Positions 42,321-49,773 are shown, counted from the first letter of the stretch. The stretch: 49,883 bases of DNA from Elusimicrobiota bacterium (GCA_026388075.1 JAPLKN010000029.1:1-49883); one strand, 5' to 3'. Notes: a model not told the origin generated them from the letters alone. Numbers and translations: made by a program.

Positions 42321-42435
42321 TAGCGTATAGCGCCGTCCGCCTCAGGCGGAGGCAGGGATAGCGTTTAGCGTATAGGAACGGCAGAAACAAGTCTTAGGTT
42401 TTTTCTATCCGCTATCCGCTCTACGCTATACGCTA
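42321..42435. repeat. GCGTATAGCG palindromic repeat, copy 2 (with nested insert)
   Basis: The same family as 41977-42065, sharing TATAGGAACG, CTTAGG and CTATACGC-type ends. It is longer because it holds the 15-base palindrome TCCGCCTCAGGCGGA (42336-42350), which also occurs at 47645-47659. It fills the gap between lexA and the next gene. Confidence 0.75.
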
Positions 42436-42437
42436 AT

Positions 42438-43028
42438 TTATTTGTAAGACCGGGTAAGATAAACTACTTTTCCTGCAATTTGTATTTCCGATGATTTAAT
42501 GGGGGCATATTTCGGATTTGTGGAAATAAGGTATACGTCTTTGTTTGTCCGGTACAGCTTTTTTACGGCGGCATCTCCGCCGATCATAGCAACTACAATT
42601 TCATTATGGTTTGCGGTTACTTGTTTACGAATGATTACCGTGTCGCCTTCGTTAATGCCTGAGCCGGACATGCTGTCGCCTTTAACGGTAAGGGCGAAAT
42701 ACTCTCCGTGCCTTACAATGTTTTGGTCTATATGCAGATAGCCTTCAATATTTTCAATAGCTTCAGAAATGTTTCCTGCGCGCACTCTTCCGACTAACGG
42801 CACAGGCACAAGGGGTTTATGTGAAGTAAGAGTTAATCCTCTTGAAATTAGCGGTGTTTGTTTCAGATACCCCTTTTTTATCAATATTTTTATGTATTTT
42901 TGAACGGGGCTGATGGTAATTTTAAAAGCAGATGCTATTTCGCGGATTGTGGGTGGAGCGCCTGATTCGGATACAAAACCGGAAATAAATTCTAATATGT
43001 TTTTTTGTTTAACGGTAAGTTTTTCCAT
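42438..43028 (-). CDS. lexA: LexA SOS repressor
   Basis: A 196-residue repressor-protease. The N-terminal winged helix is MEKLTVKQKNILEFISGFVS with TIREIASAFKI. The self-cleavage site is A84-G85 (GRVRAGN), the nucleophile S119 in VKGDSMSG and the general base K156 in AAVKKL; all are present, so RecA-stimulated autocleavage is expected. The recognition helix (ITISPVQKYIKILIKKGYL) differs clearly from both E. coli and Bacillus LexA, so the operator is probably lineage-specific. The gene leads an operon with a small ORF and dinB and likely represses its own promoter. Confidence 0.95.
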   Translation of the reverse strand: MEKLTVKQKNILEFISGFVSESGAPPTIREIASAFKITISPVQKYIKILIKKGYLKQTPLISRGLTLTSHKPLVPVPLVGRVRAGNISEAIENIEGYLHIDQNIVRHGEYFALTVKGDSMSGSGINEGDTVIIRKQVTANHNEIVVAMIGGDAAVKKLYRTNKDVYLISTNPKYAPIKSSEIQIAGKVVYLTRSYK

Positions 43029-43073
43029 TTGATTTTTACTTATTCCTTAACTCTTATCCCTTAGCCCTGTTTT

Positions 43074-43102
43074 ATAATAGCATACAAATGTATTCCTGTC
43101 AA
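43074..43102 (-). promoter_or_regulatory. lexA promoter with candidate LexA operator
   Basis: On the minus strand TTGACA (43097-43102) and TATTAT (43074-43079) have a 17-base spacer. The spacer holds ATACATTTGTAT (43082-43093), a partial palindrome ATACA-TT-TGTAT. Its position between -35 and -10 is that of an autorepression site. Confidence 0.75.
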
Positions 43103-43491
43103 GAGCGTCGCGGGGCTGTTCTGCCCTGTTTCGACTTCGCTCAACATCCTGAGCAACGCCGAAGGACTGCACCCCACAGTTCATTTTCTTTGTGCACCCA
43201 AAGAAAATGAACCAAAAGAAATGTGCCCCTGAGCCATTCGCTCACATTTTTCAGGCGGTTTTTCAATGGTTCGGCAGGCTCACCATCCTGAGCTTGCCGA
43301 AGGACTCGCCCCTTCGGCTTCCAGCCAGGATGGGGCTTATACACGAAAAACCGAAGACTTCCTGAAAAATGCTCGACTCATAAGCAGCTCAATGGGGGAA
43401 AACTGTAAACACAACTCTTGGATTTTACAAACAAAAACAATTTAAAAACTCGTGAACTAGTCAACCCGTGAACTCGTGAACAGTCTTTGGG
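43103..43491. repeat. Palindromic element, copy B, with nested REP units
   Basis: GTTCATTTTCTTT (43179-43191) pairs with AAAGAAAATGAAC (43200-43212). Read in reverse, the flanking GGCTCAGGGGCACATTTCTT matches copy A near 40135-40155, and further AAAAACCGCCTGAAAAAT and GAAGCCGAAGGG words also correspond. Additional palindromes (TTCGGCAGGCTC / GAGCTTGCCGAA near 43269-43302, and a TTCGACTTCGCTCA unit near 43130) sit on both sides. The end of the stretch has several CGTGAACT words. A frame at 43141-43344 is accidental. Confidence 0.7.
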
Positions 43492-43520
43492 TTGATATAA
43501 AATAATTTTATTTATATAAT
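43492..43520 (+). promoter_or_regulatory. Promoter of the small zinc-ribbon gene
   Basis: TTGATA (43492-43497) and TATAAT (43515-43520) are separated by 17 bases and lie 34 bases before the start codon at 43555. Confidence 0.7.
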
Positions 43521-43554
43521 ATCACAAGCAATTTTCAATAGGAGAGGATTTTAA

Positions 43555-43770
43555 ATGCAAAGAAATCCGCAAAATAGTTTAAAAGCGAAATTTCCTTTTA
43601 TGCACGGATCTCAACAGGCTTCCGGCAAGGAACATTCTAATCCGTTCAAAGGGGCAGGGCTCGGGGTTTGCGTGTGCCCTAATTGCGGACAGGAAACTCC
43701 GCACAAGCAGGGCTTCAGATGTTCGGCGCTGCGGTGCCCGAAATGCGGCCATACGATGACAGGCAAGTAA
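43555..43770 (+). CDS. Small zinc-ribbon protein
   Basis: A 71-residue protein with a flexible N-terminus and a C-terminal double-cysteine-pair domain: VCVCPNCGQETPHKQGFRC then SALRCPKCGHTMTGK. The C-P-x-C-G...P-H-x-x-G...C-x-x-x-x-C-P-x-C-G pattern is a frequent small module in anaerobes, sometimes next to iron-molybdenum-cofactor-type proteins; function unknown. GGAGAGG upstream of ATG 43555 and a good promoter show it is a true gene despite its size. Confidence 0.75.
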   Translation: MQRNPQNSLKAKFPFMHGSQQASGKEHSNPFKGAGLGVCVCPNCGQETPHKQGFRCSALRCPKCGHTMTGK

Positions 43771-43873
43771 GCCTGCCTTAATCATAAAAATCTTTTTAGA
43801 AAGAGGTTCGGTTCGCCGTCCTTTAATGAATGGCATCTCAAGATTTGCCTAAAATACTTTAAATTAAGTTCCT

Positions 43874-43925
43874 GCGGATTCGCGGGTAAAATAGATCCGC
43901 CATGCTCATTGAAAATGAGCAGGCG
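43874..43925 (+). promoter_or_regulatory. Leader hairpins before the metal-binding lipoprotein
   Basis: TGCTCATT (43903-43910) and AATGAGCA (43914-43921) form a perfect stem with a 3-base loop, extended by CGCC (43898-43901) / GGCG (43922-43925) across one unpaired A. GCGGAT (43874-43879) could alternatively pair with ATCCGC (43895-43900). The ribosome binding site GGAGG lies about 10 bases beyond the stem, so switching between folds could affect initiation. Confidence 0.45.
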
Positions 43926-43943
43926 AGACGTGGAGGAAAGTAT

Positions 43944-44339
43944 ATGAAAAAAGTATTGATGTTCGTTGTTTTAGTGTCCTTCGGATTTGCGTTTATTTGT
44001 ATTTCTTCTTGCAGTTCTGTAAGCAAAAAATCAAAAACAGAAAGTATCTCGTCTTCCGATATTTATTCGTGCCCCATGCATCCCGAAATGAAAAGTGATG
44101 AGCCCGGTAAATGTCCGAAGTGCGGAATGAATTTTGAAAAACCTCCTTTCAGACATGCGGTAATACAAGGCGCAGCAAAGACGCCCGCAAAAGTATCTAA
44201 ACCTAAAGACCTTTATTACTGCCCTATGAATCCTGATGTGAAAAGCAGCAAACCCGGAAAATGCCCTAAATGCGGAATGAATCTTGTAAAAGCGGGCACA
44301 ATTGCTGAAAAACCTATCCCACAGGAAAAGAAAAAATAA
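43944..44339 (+). CDS. Lipoprotein with two heavy-metal-binding (HMBD) motifs
   Basis: A 131-residue exported lipoprotein: signal sequence with lipobox ISSC, then two tandem copies of the short metal-binding domain, YSCPMHPEMKSDEPGKCPKC-GM and YYCPMNPDVKSSKPGKCPKC-GM. In the second, asparagine replaces the usual histidine of C-P-M-H-P. Such domains bind Cu, Zn or similar ions and are found in metal-efflux adaptors and P-type ATPases. Free-standing ones may buffer metals at the membrane surface. GTGGAGG before ATG 43944 fixes the start; the longer frame from 43902 runs through the leader hairpin. Confidence 0.85.
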   Translation: MKKVLMFVVLVSFGFAFICISSCSSVSKKSKTESISSSDIYSCPMHPEMKSDEPGKCPKCGMNFEKPPFRHAVIQGAAKTPAKVSKPKDLYYCPMNPDVKSSKPGKCPKCGMNLVKAGTIAEKPIPQEKKK

Positions 44340-44375
44340 GCAGAGTATAGAAACGCCAATATTTTTTCAAAAATA

Positions 44376-45164
44376 ATGAAAAATATCAGTTTAGTTCTTT
44401 GTATGCTATTTGTTTTTTGCTTAATTGAAAATGTCTTTGGATACGCAAAAAACTCTTCATTTGAAAGAAATAAAATTATCACAAAATACGGAAAGCTTAT
44501 TCCGAAAAAGTGGGGAGAGAATTTTCCTGAGACAAAAACAAAGCTGGACACGAAAGATTTAGTATTGGCTCTTACTTTTGACGCCTGCGGTTCTAAAACC
44601 GACGGATATGACTCTGCCCTTATCAATTTTTTAATTCAGGAAAAAATTCCGGCAACACTATTTGTCACCGCCAGATGGATAGATAAATTTCCTAAAGAGT
44701 TTGAAACGCTTTCTAAAAACGAACTTTTTGAAATTGGAAACCACGGGCTAAATCACAGGCCTTGTTCAGTTAGCGGAAAGTCGGCTTACGGGATAAAAGG
44801 AACAAAGAGCGCGGGCGAAGTTTTTGATGAAGCCGAACTCAATGCCCTTAAAATTCAGGAAATAACTAATAAAAAACCAAAATATTTTCGTTCGGGAACA
44901 GCGCATTACGATGAGGTTGCAGTCAAAATTATAAATGATTTGGGTTATGAAATAGTTGGTTTTAATGTTAACGGCGATTACGGTGCGACAAAAAATAAAG
45001 AGGAAATAAAAAATATTTTGCTAAAAGCAGAGCCCGGTTCAATAATAATTTTTCATATGAACCGCCCGGAAAAAGAAACCGCCGAAGGTATAAAAGAAAC
45101 AATACCGGAGTTGAAAAAAAGAGGAGTGCGTTTCGTAAAACTGTCTGATTATCCTCTTAAATAA
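44376..45164 (+). CDS. Secreted polysaccharide deacetylase (NodB-like)
   Basis: A 262-residue protein with signal peptide (SLVLCMLFVFCLIENVFG) and a NodB fold. Motif 1 is LALTFDACGSK (D69-A70-C71, where many members have D-D), motif 2 NHGLNHRP with the two zinc histidines, motif 3 YFRSGTAHYD and a late IIIFHMNRPE with histidine. It should remove acyl groups from N-acetylated sugars in peptidoglycan or exopolysaccharide on the outer side of the inner membrane. The TFDACG form is common in a subgroup that keeps activity. It lies 36 bases after the metal-binding gene. Confidence 0.88.
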   Translation: MKNISLVLCMLFVFCLIENVFGYAKNSSFERNKIITKYGKLIPKKWGENFPETKTKLDTKDLVLALTFDACGSKTDGYDSALINFLIQEKIPATLFVTARWIDKFPKEFETLSKNELFEIGNHGLNHRPCSVSGKSAYGIKGTKSAGEVFDEAELNALKIQEITNKKPKYFRSGTAHYDEVAVKIINDLGYEIVGFNVNGDYGATKNKEEIKNILLKAEPGSIIIFHMNRPEKETAEGIKETIPELKKRGVRFVKLSDYPLK

Positions 45165-45177
45165 ACAGGGAGAAAAA

Positions 45178-45456
45178 ATGAAAACTGCGCATGTGAAAGG
45201 GAAAAAAGTAAAGAAGGTTTTGCTTTATGCGTTAAGTACCTGCATCTGGTGCAAAAAAACCAGAGAACTTTTGGACGAACTAGGCGTCGATTATGATTAC
45301 GTTTATGTTGATCTTGCCGAAGAAAGCGATGAAAAAAAGGATAAGGAAATATCAAAATGGAATCCGGAACTTTCTTTTCCTATCGTGGTTATTGACGACA
45401 AGGAATGCATTATCGGGTACAAGCCTGAAAAAATCAGAGAAAAGATAGGTTTATGA
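45178..45456 (+). CDS. Glutaredoxin-like protein
   Basis: A 92-residue thioredoxin-fold protein. [20 protein letters not shown] contains the CxxC site C-I-W-C; the cis-proline strand is [15 protein letters not shown]. The sequence is typical for the glutaredoxin-like partners of anaerobes that work with thioredoxin reductases. Its stop overlaps the ATG of the FTR-rubredoxin gene (ATGA), so the two are made together and it is a probable electron acceptor of that enzyme. AGGGAG upstream supports ATG 45178. Confidence 0.9.
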   Translation: MKTAHVKGKKVKKVLLYALSTCIWCKKTRELLDELGVDYDYVYVDLAEESDEKKDKEISKWNPELSFPIVVIDDKECIIGYKPEKIREKIGL

Positions 45457-45962
45457 TTCAGCAAGTCCATGTTTCTGATCAGGAAATAGAAAAAGAATAC
45501 AAAAGGCTTAAAGAAGACGCGGAAAAAAACGGATATTTCTTAAATCCGGACATTGAATTTACCAAGGCGCTTGTTAAAGGCCTTTTAATAAATGAAAAAC
45601 GATACGGATATCAGTCCTGCCCTTGCCGGCTTGCTGCAAAAATCAAAGAAAAAGACCTTGATATTATTTGTCCTTGTTATTACCGTGATCCCGATGTAAC
45701 TGAATTTGGGAGTTGTTATTGCGGGCTATATGTAAGCGAAGAAATTTCAAAAGGGAAGAAAAAAGTCACTTCAGTGCCTGAAAGAAGAAAAATGAAAAGC
45801 GATGAGCCTTCTTTGCAAGATAAAAAAGATATATTGAATTGTCGTTTGTCTTTGCCCGTTTGGCGGTGCAAAGTATGCGGGTATCTTTGCGCGCGAGAAA
45901 ACCCGCCGGAAATATGCCCGATCTGCAAAGCAAAAAAAGAAAGATTTGAAAAATTTATGTAG
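45453..45962 (+). CDS. Ferredoxin:thioredoxin reductase catalytic chain fused to rubredoxin-like domain
   Basis: A 169-residue fusion. The first 100 residues are the FTR catalytic chain: CPCR (C56, C58), CPCYYRD (C73, C75) and CYCGLYV (C88, C90) hold the [4Fe-4S] cluster and the active disulfide. The last 35 residues are a rubredoxin-like site, [20 protein letters not shown]-x-C. The plant-type variable subunit is not encoded nearby. The fused iron site could feed electrons into the cluster, which would then reduce the glutaredoxin-like protein encoded directly upstream with a four-base overlap. The ferredoxin or other donor is unknown. Confidence 0.9.
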   Translation: MIQQVHVSDQEIEKEYKRLKEDAEKNGYFLNPDIEFTKALVKGLLINEKRYGYQSCPCRLAAKIKEKDLDIICPCYYRDPDVTEFGSCYCGLYVSEEISKGKKKVTSVPERRKMKSDEPSLQDKKDILNCRLSLPVWRCKVCGYLCARENPPEICPICKAKKERFEKFM

Positions 45963-45974
45963 GGAAGGTATTTA

Positions 45975-47591
45975 TTGAAAGTTCATCTTGCAGGATACAA
46001 TGTTGATACAGAAGTTCTAAACGAGCTTCAAAATATTACTGGCAAAAGAAGCGAACTTACCCCGGAAGTAATATCTGCCGCATACGCAAGGATAAGCCGA
46101 GATCCCCGCTCTATAGAAGAGATCAGAAAGGATGCCCGTCAAGAAGTTGAGCGCTCCAGAAAATCCAACCAGACGATAATATTTAAAATGGGGCATCATT
46201 CAGTTGCGGAACACGCGGTTTTTAATCTGGATGTCGTCGGAATTTCAAGATACGCAATGGAGGAGCTTGAAAAATTCCGCTTAAGTTCTTTTACTGAAAA
46301 ATCACAAAGATATATAACGCTGAATAAAGATTTTGTTATACCTCAAGAGGTAATAGGCACGGCGCTTGAAAAAGATTTTGTTGAAATCATTGAAATACAG
46401 AATAAAGCGTATTCCGAATATTTTGAAAAGTTAAAGGAATATGTTTTTAAGAAACATTTTGAACTTGCTCAGGATCCCAAGAATCATAATCTCCTGGAGG
46501 GATGGGCAAAAGAGGATGCAAGATATATTACCGCGCTTGCCACAGAATCCCAGGCAGGGCTTACAGTAAATGCCAGAAACCTTGAATTGATGCTAAGGCG
46601 TTTTGCATCAAATCCCTTGGAAGAAGTCCGCTCCATGGGAAGGGCAATTTATGAACAAATAGTTGAAGTAGCTCCTTCAATTGTTATTTTCCATCAGGCA
46701 AATGATAAAGATTTGAAAACATATCCTGATTTAAGAAAAACGGTTTCAAAACTTATAAAAACAAAAAATTCCGAAAAAAACTCTGAAGTAAACCCCGTTA
46801 GAGACAACGGGCGTTTCGCGAATAGAGATGGAGGCATTATACCTCCATCTAACAGCATGATTTCAATCCGCAGACAGGAGCCGTTGGCATTCTCTAACGG
46901 GGTAAAGCTTGTGGACTATAGCAAATCGGGAGATGATTTAATTGCCGCGGCGTTAATTCACACTTCATCAGATCTTTCTTTTGATAAATGTCTTTCCGCC
47001 GCACGTAAACTCCCAAAAAAAGCGAAAGAAAACATATTCAAATCAGCTTTTTATAACCTTCAATTTTACGATTCTGTACTGCGAGAATTTGAATACGCAA
47101 ATCTAACCTACAACATAATTCTTTCATCCGCCTGTTTCGGCCAGCTTAAGCGCCACAGAATGGCAACAATAACAGCTCAGCAGTATGATACTTCTCTTGG
47201 CATAACCGTCCCGGATTCAATAAAAGAAACCGGGCTTGAGAAACATTTTAGAGAAATTATTTCCAAAACAGAAGTTGTTTACCAGAAATTAAGAAAGATT
47301 TCACCAATAATAGTTCCTTATATACTTACTAATTCGCATAGAAAACGGGTGCTTTGCCGGCTTAATGCAAGGGAATTGTACCATCTTTCCCGACTGAGGG
47401 AAGATACTCACGCCCAATGGGATATACAAAATATTGCCCGTTCAATGAGCCAGCAGGCAAAAAAAGTTATGCCGCTAACATTTATGATGGTCTGCGGCAA
47501 AGACAAATACAAAGAAGTTTACAAAAATATTTTTGGCAAACTGCCAAAAGTCGTAAAAGCAGAACTGCCCGGAGCAAGGAAAATTAAGTAA
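45975..47591 (+). CDS. thyX: Double-domain FAD-dependent thymidylate synthase (ThyX family)
   Basis: A 538-residue protein with two ThyX-like halves. The first has GHHSVAEHAVFNLD and SSFTEKSQRYITL; the second has FGQLKRHRMATITAQQYDT, a variant of the RHRxxS motif, and ARELYHLSRLREDTHAQWDI. The classical enzyme is a tetramer of about 220-residue chains, in which each site takes residues from several chains; here two diverged copies are joined and complementary motifs are kept in different halves. It would methylate dUMP using methylenetetrahydrofolate and FADH2. TTG 45975 with GGAAGG six bases upstream is the start. The linker (residues about 273-310) is encoded by a palindromic element. Confidence 0.85.
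   Translation: MKVHLAGYNVDTEVLNELQNITGKRSELTPEVISAAYARISRDPRSIEEIRKDARQEVERSRKSNQTIIFKMGHHSVAEHAVFNLDVVGISRYAMEELEKFRLSSFTEKSQRYITLNKDFVIPQEVIGTALEKDFVEIIEIQNKAYSEYFEKLKEYVFKKHFELAQDPKNHNLLEGWAKEDARYITALATESQAGLTVNARNLELMLRRFASNPLEEVRSMGRAIYEQIVEVAPSIVIFHQANDKDLKTYPDLRKTVSKLIKTKNSEKNSEVNPVRDNGRFANRDGGIIPPSNSMISIRRQEPLAFSNGVKLVDYSKSGDDLIAAALIHTSSDLSFDKCLSAARKLPKKAKENIFKSAFYNLQFYDSVLREFEYANLTYNIILSSACFGQLKRHRMATITAQQYDTSLGITVPDSIKETGLEKHFREIISKTEVVYQKLRKISPIIVPYILTNSHRKRVLCRLNARELYHLSRLREDTHAQWDIQNIARSMSQQAKKVMPLTFMMVCGKDKYKEVYKNIFGKLPKVVKAELPGARKIK
46792..46903. repeat. In-frame palindromic element inside thyX
   Basis: ACCCCGTTAGAGA (46792-46804) and TCTCTAACGGGGT (46891-46903) are perfect 13-base arms. 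CAACGG/CCGTTG (46805-46810 / 46881-46886) continue the stem, and AGATGGAGG/CCTCCATCT (46826-46834 / 46842-46850) form an inner hairpin. The element is translated in frame as part of the linker (NPVRDNGRFANRDGG ... FSNGVK). Confidence 0.9.
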
Positions 47592-47624
47592 GTTCTTTGC
47601 ATCTAAAATTATTAACAATTAAAT

Positions 47625-47790
47625 AGGCCCAATAGGGCAGCCTGTCCGCCTCAGGCGGAAATAGCCCTGCTTTTTGATAACACGAATTGCGCAGGCGGAC
47701 GAGCAAAATTTCAATAAAGAAGGGTTCAGCGAGGCATACGAGTTTATCTCGTGAAGCCGAGCGCCGAAGGGAAACTTTGTTTCCCAAGGG
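47625..47790. repeat. Short palindromes upstream of the EF-Tu-domain-like gene
   Basis: GCCC-AATA-GGGC (near 47627-47638), TCCGCCTCAGGCGGA (47645-47659, also at 42336-42350) and GGGAAA/TTTCCC (about 47770-47785) lie between thyX and the next gene. A reading frame from 47687 crosses them and is not a gene start. Confidence 0.6.
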
Positions 47791-47803
47791 AGGTGAACAA
47801 AAT

Positions 47804-48055
47804 ATGGAAGTAAAAATCGGAATAGTAGATGACTATTTCGCCAAAGTCGGAGTTGCAGCATTGATCCTGGAAGGGGAACTTAAGACCGGAGATACAATAC
47901 GAATTAAGGGGCATACTACCGATCTTACTGAAGGTATTTCTTCCATGCAGATACAACATCTTACGGTAAGCAATGCTAAAAAAGGGGATTCAATCGGAAT
48001 AAAAGTCAGCGACCGAGTTCGTAAAGGCGATATAGTTTACAAAATTACTCCTTAA
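47804..48055 (+). CDS. Small EF-Tu domain 2-like protein
   Basis: An 83-residue beta-barrel protein beginning MEVKIGIVDDYFAKVGVAAL. ILEGELKTGDTIRIKGHTTD and IGIKVSDRVRKGDIVYKI correspond to domain 2 of elongation factor Tu-type GTPases without any G domain. It is usually annotated as translation-elongation-factor-like; the function is unknown. AAGGGAGGTG ahead of ATG 47804 decides the start against the longer frame from 47687. Confidence 0.85.
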   Translation: MEVKIGIVDDYFAKVGVAALILEGELKTGDTIRIKGHTTDLTEGISSMQIQHLTVSNAKKGDSIGIKVSDRVRKGDIVYKITP

Positions 48056-48115
48056 ATCGCTGTAATTCAATTGATAAAACAATTACTTTTATATTATAGG
48101 ACTTCTTTGTTTCAA

Positions 48116-48142
48116 AAGACATCCTATCAATAAGGATGTCTT
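48116..48142 (+). terminator. Hairpin upstream of the acetolactate decarboxylase gene
   Basis: AAGACATCCT (48116-48125) and AGGATGTCTT (48133-48142) form a perfect 10-bp stem with a 7-base loop. AT-rich DNA rather than a T-run follows. It may end the preceding transcript. Confidence 0.5.
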
Positions 48143-48181
48143 AATATATATTAGTTAATAATTATAATAATAGAGGATAGA

Positions 48182-48955
48182 ATGAAAAAATATTTTTTGT
48201 TCCTTGGAATGCTATTTCTCCTTTGCATATCCGCTCAATATTTAATAGGGGAAGAAAACAAGAATGTTCTATTTCAAAATTCAACATTAAATGCACTTAT
48301 GGCAGGAAATTATGACGGAACAATTTCTTGTGATGAACTTGCCTCAAAAGGTGATTTTGGGGTAGGAACATTTAATCAATTGGATGGGGAAATGGTACTG
48401 CTTGAAGGAGTTTTTTACAAAATTGGCGCTGATGGGAAAATTGCAGAAGTAGAAAAAAGCGAAAAATCTCCATTTGCAACGCTTACTTTTTTCAAAAGCA
48501 ACAAATCATTTAAAGCAAAGAAAGAGATGGGTTTAAGACAACTGCAAAGATATATTAACAATAACATACCGACAAAAAATATAATATATGCGTTGAAGAT
48601 TGAAGGAACTTTTGAATATATTAAAGTGAGAAGCGTGCCAAAACAGGAAAAACCGTACAAGAAGCTATCGGAAATTACAAAAAAAGAGCCGGTATTTGAG
48701 TTTAGTAAAATCAAAGGATTCTTGATAGGGTTTAGATTTCCTGAATTTATGGATGGAATAAATTTTCCGGGGTATCATTTCCATTTTATTTCAGATGACA
48801 AGAAAGTGGGCGGGCACCTGCTTGATGTCGCTTTAAGAGAGGCAAAAATTGAAATTGAGAATATAAACGATTTTCAGCTTGAATTTCCTCAAAGTAAGGA
48901 ATTTTATAGACTAGATTTGACGAAAACAAGCGAAAGCAAAGAAGAAAAAAAGTAA
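48182..48955 (+). CDS. Exported alpha-acetolactate decarboxylase
   Basis: A 257-residue enzyme that turns acetolactate into acetoin. The zinc-binding region FPGYHFHFISDDKKVGGHLL contains the three expected histidines, and GEMVLLEGVFY with its conserved glutamate is the other active-site strand. TLNALMAGNYDGTISCDELA is the usual N-terminal block. A signal peptide (FLFLGMLFLLCISAQYLIG) points to export, as in Brevibacillus; many bacteria keep the enzyme inside. AGAGGATAGA precedes ATG 48182. No acetolactate synthase gene is nearby, so its metabolic setting is open. Confidence 0.9.
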   Translation: MKKYFLFLGMLFLLCISAQYLIGEENKNVLFQNSTLNALMAGNYDGTISCDELASKGDFGVGTFNQLDGEMVLLEGVFYKIGADGKIAEVEKSEKSPFATLTFFKSNKSFKAKKEMGLRQLQRYINNNIPTKNIIYALKIEGTFEYIKVRSVPKQEKPYKKLSEITKKEPVFEFSKIKGFLIGFRFPEFMDGINFPGYHFHFISDDKKVGGHLLDVALREAKIEIENINDFQLEFPQSKEFYRLDLTKTSESKEEKK

Positions 48956-49107
48956 AAGTTTTCGGCAAAAATAGAATCTCTTATTCATGTTTCTTTTGAT
49001 TTAACAGCATTTCTAATTATCATCCCGCCTTTATCTACTCCCCCGCTAAAACTAGGGACACTTCCCGTATTATTGACATAAGAAAAAAGTTTTAATAAGA
49101 TTATAAT

Positions 49108-49773
49108 ATGTCTAGAATTGCTCGCGTATTTGCCATCGGTTATCCCCACCACATCACTCAACGTGGAAATAACAAACAACGTGTCTTTTTAGATAATCAT
49201 GATAAAAAATTTTATCTTTCAACTTTAAAAAAATATTCACAAAAATATAATATCCAAATCTGGGGGTATTGTCTTATGGATAATCATGTTCATTTAATTT
49301 GCGTGCCTGCACATGATTATTCCTTGGCTAGAGGAATTGGCGGAACAAATTTAATTTATACTCAATATTTTAACAAAAAGTATAATTGCAGCGGACGACT
49401 GTGGCAAAACCGTTTCTTTTCATGTATAGTAGATAAAAACGAATATTTGTTTGCGGCAATGAAGTACATTGAAACAAATCCCATAAGGGGAGGGATGACG
49501 AAGTATGCCGAAGAGTATAATTGGTCAAGTGCGGGCGCGCATCTGAAGGGATATAATGACGAAATACTTGATAAGGAAAGAATAGAAGTTCTTGATATAA
49601 ACACCTACAAGAAATACTTTTTTGAAATGAACGAAGAACTTAACAATCGAATACGGAAATGCACATCTGCAGGAAGACCTTTTGGCGGAAATAGTTTTTT
49701 AAGTGTGCTTGAGAAAAAACTAAACAAAAATCTAATTTTGAAAAAAGCGGGCCGGCCGAAGAAAAGGAAATAG
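49108..49773 (+). mobile_element. REP-associated tyrosine transposase (Y1_Tnp / RAYT)
   Basis: A 221-residue HUH-family transposase beginning MSRIARVFAIGYPHHITQRG. The HUH site is MDNHVHLIC, and the nucleophile tyrosine is expected in the helix FAAMKYIETNPIRGG. GRLWQNRFFSC is the other family mark. The C-terminus is basic (KAGRPKKRK). These enzymes cut single-stranded DNA at hairpins and are thought to spread REP elements. No matching IS200-type partner (TnpB) or flanking repeat ends are clear, though GGGACACTTCCC (49055-49066) makes a small hairpin upstream. The ORF appears intact. Confidence 0.92.

Noticed and set aside
43141-43344. Minus-strand frame of 67 codons (MYKPHPGWKPKG start)
   Set aside because: It is made of repeat sequence; such frames recur wherever this repeat occurs and have no ribosome binding site.
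47687-47803. N-terminal extension of the EF-Tu-domain-like protein
   Set aside because: The extension is encoded by palindromic repeat DNA, is very arginine-rich and unlike the family. ATG 47804 has a strong ribosome binding site.
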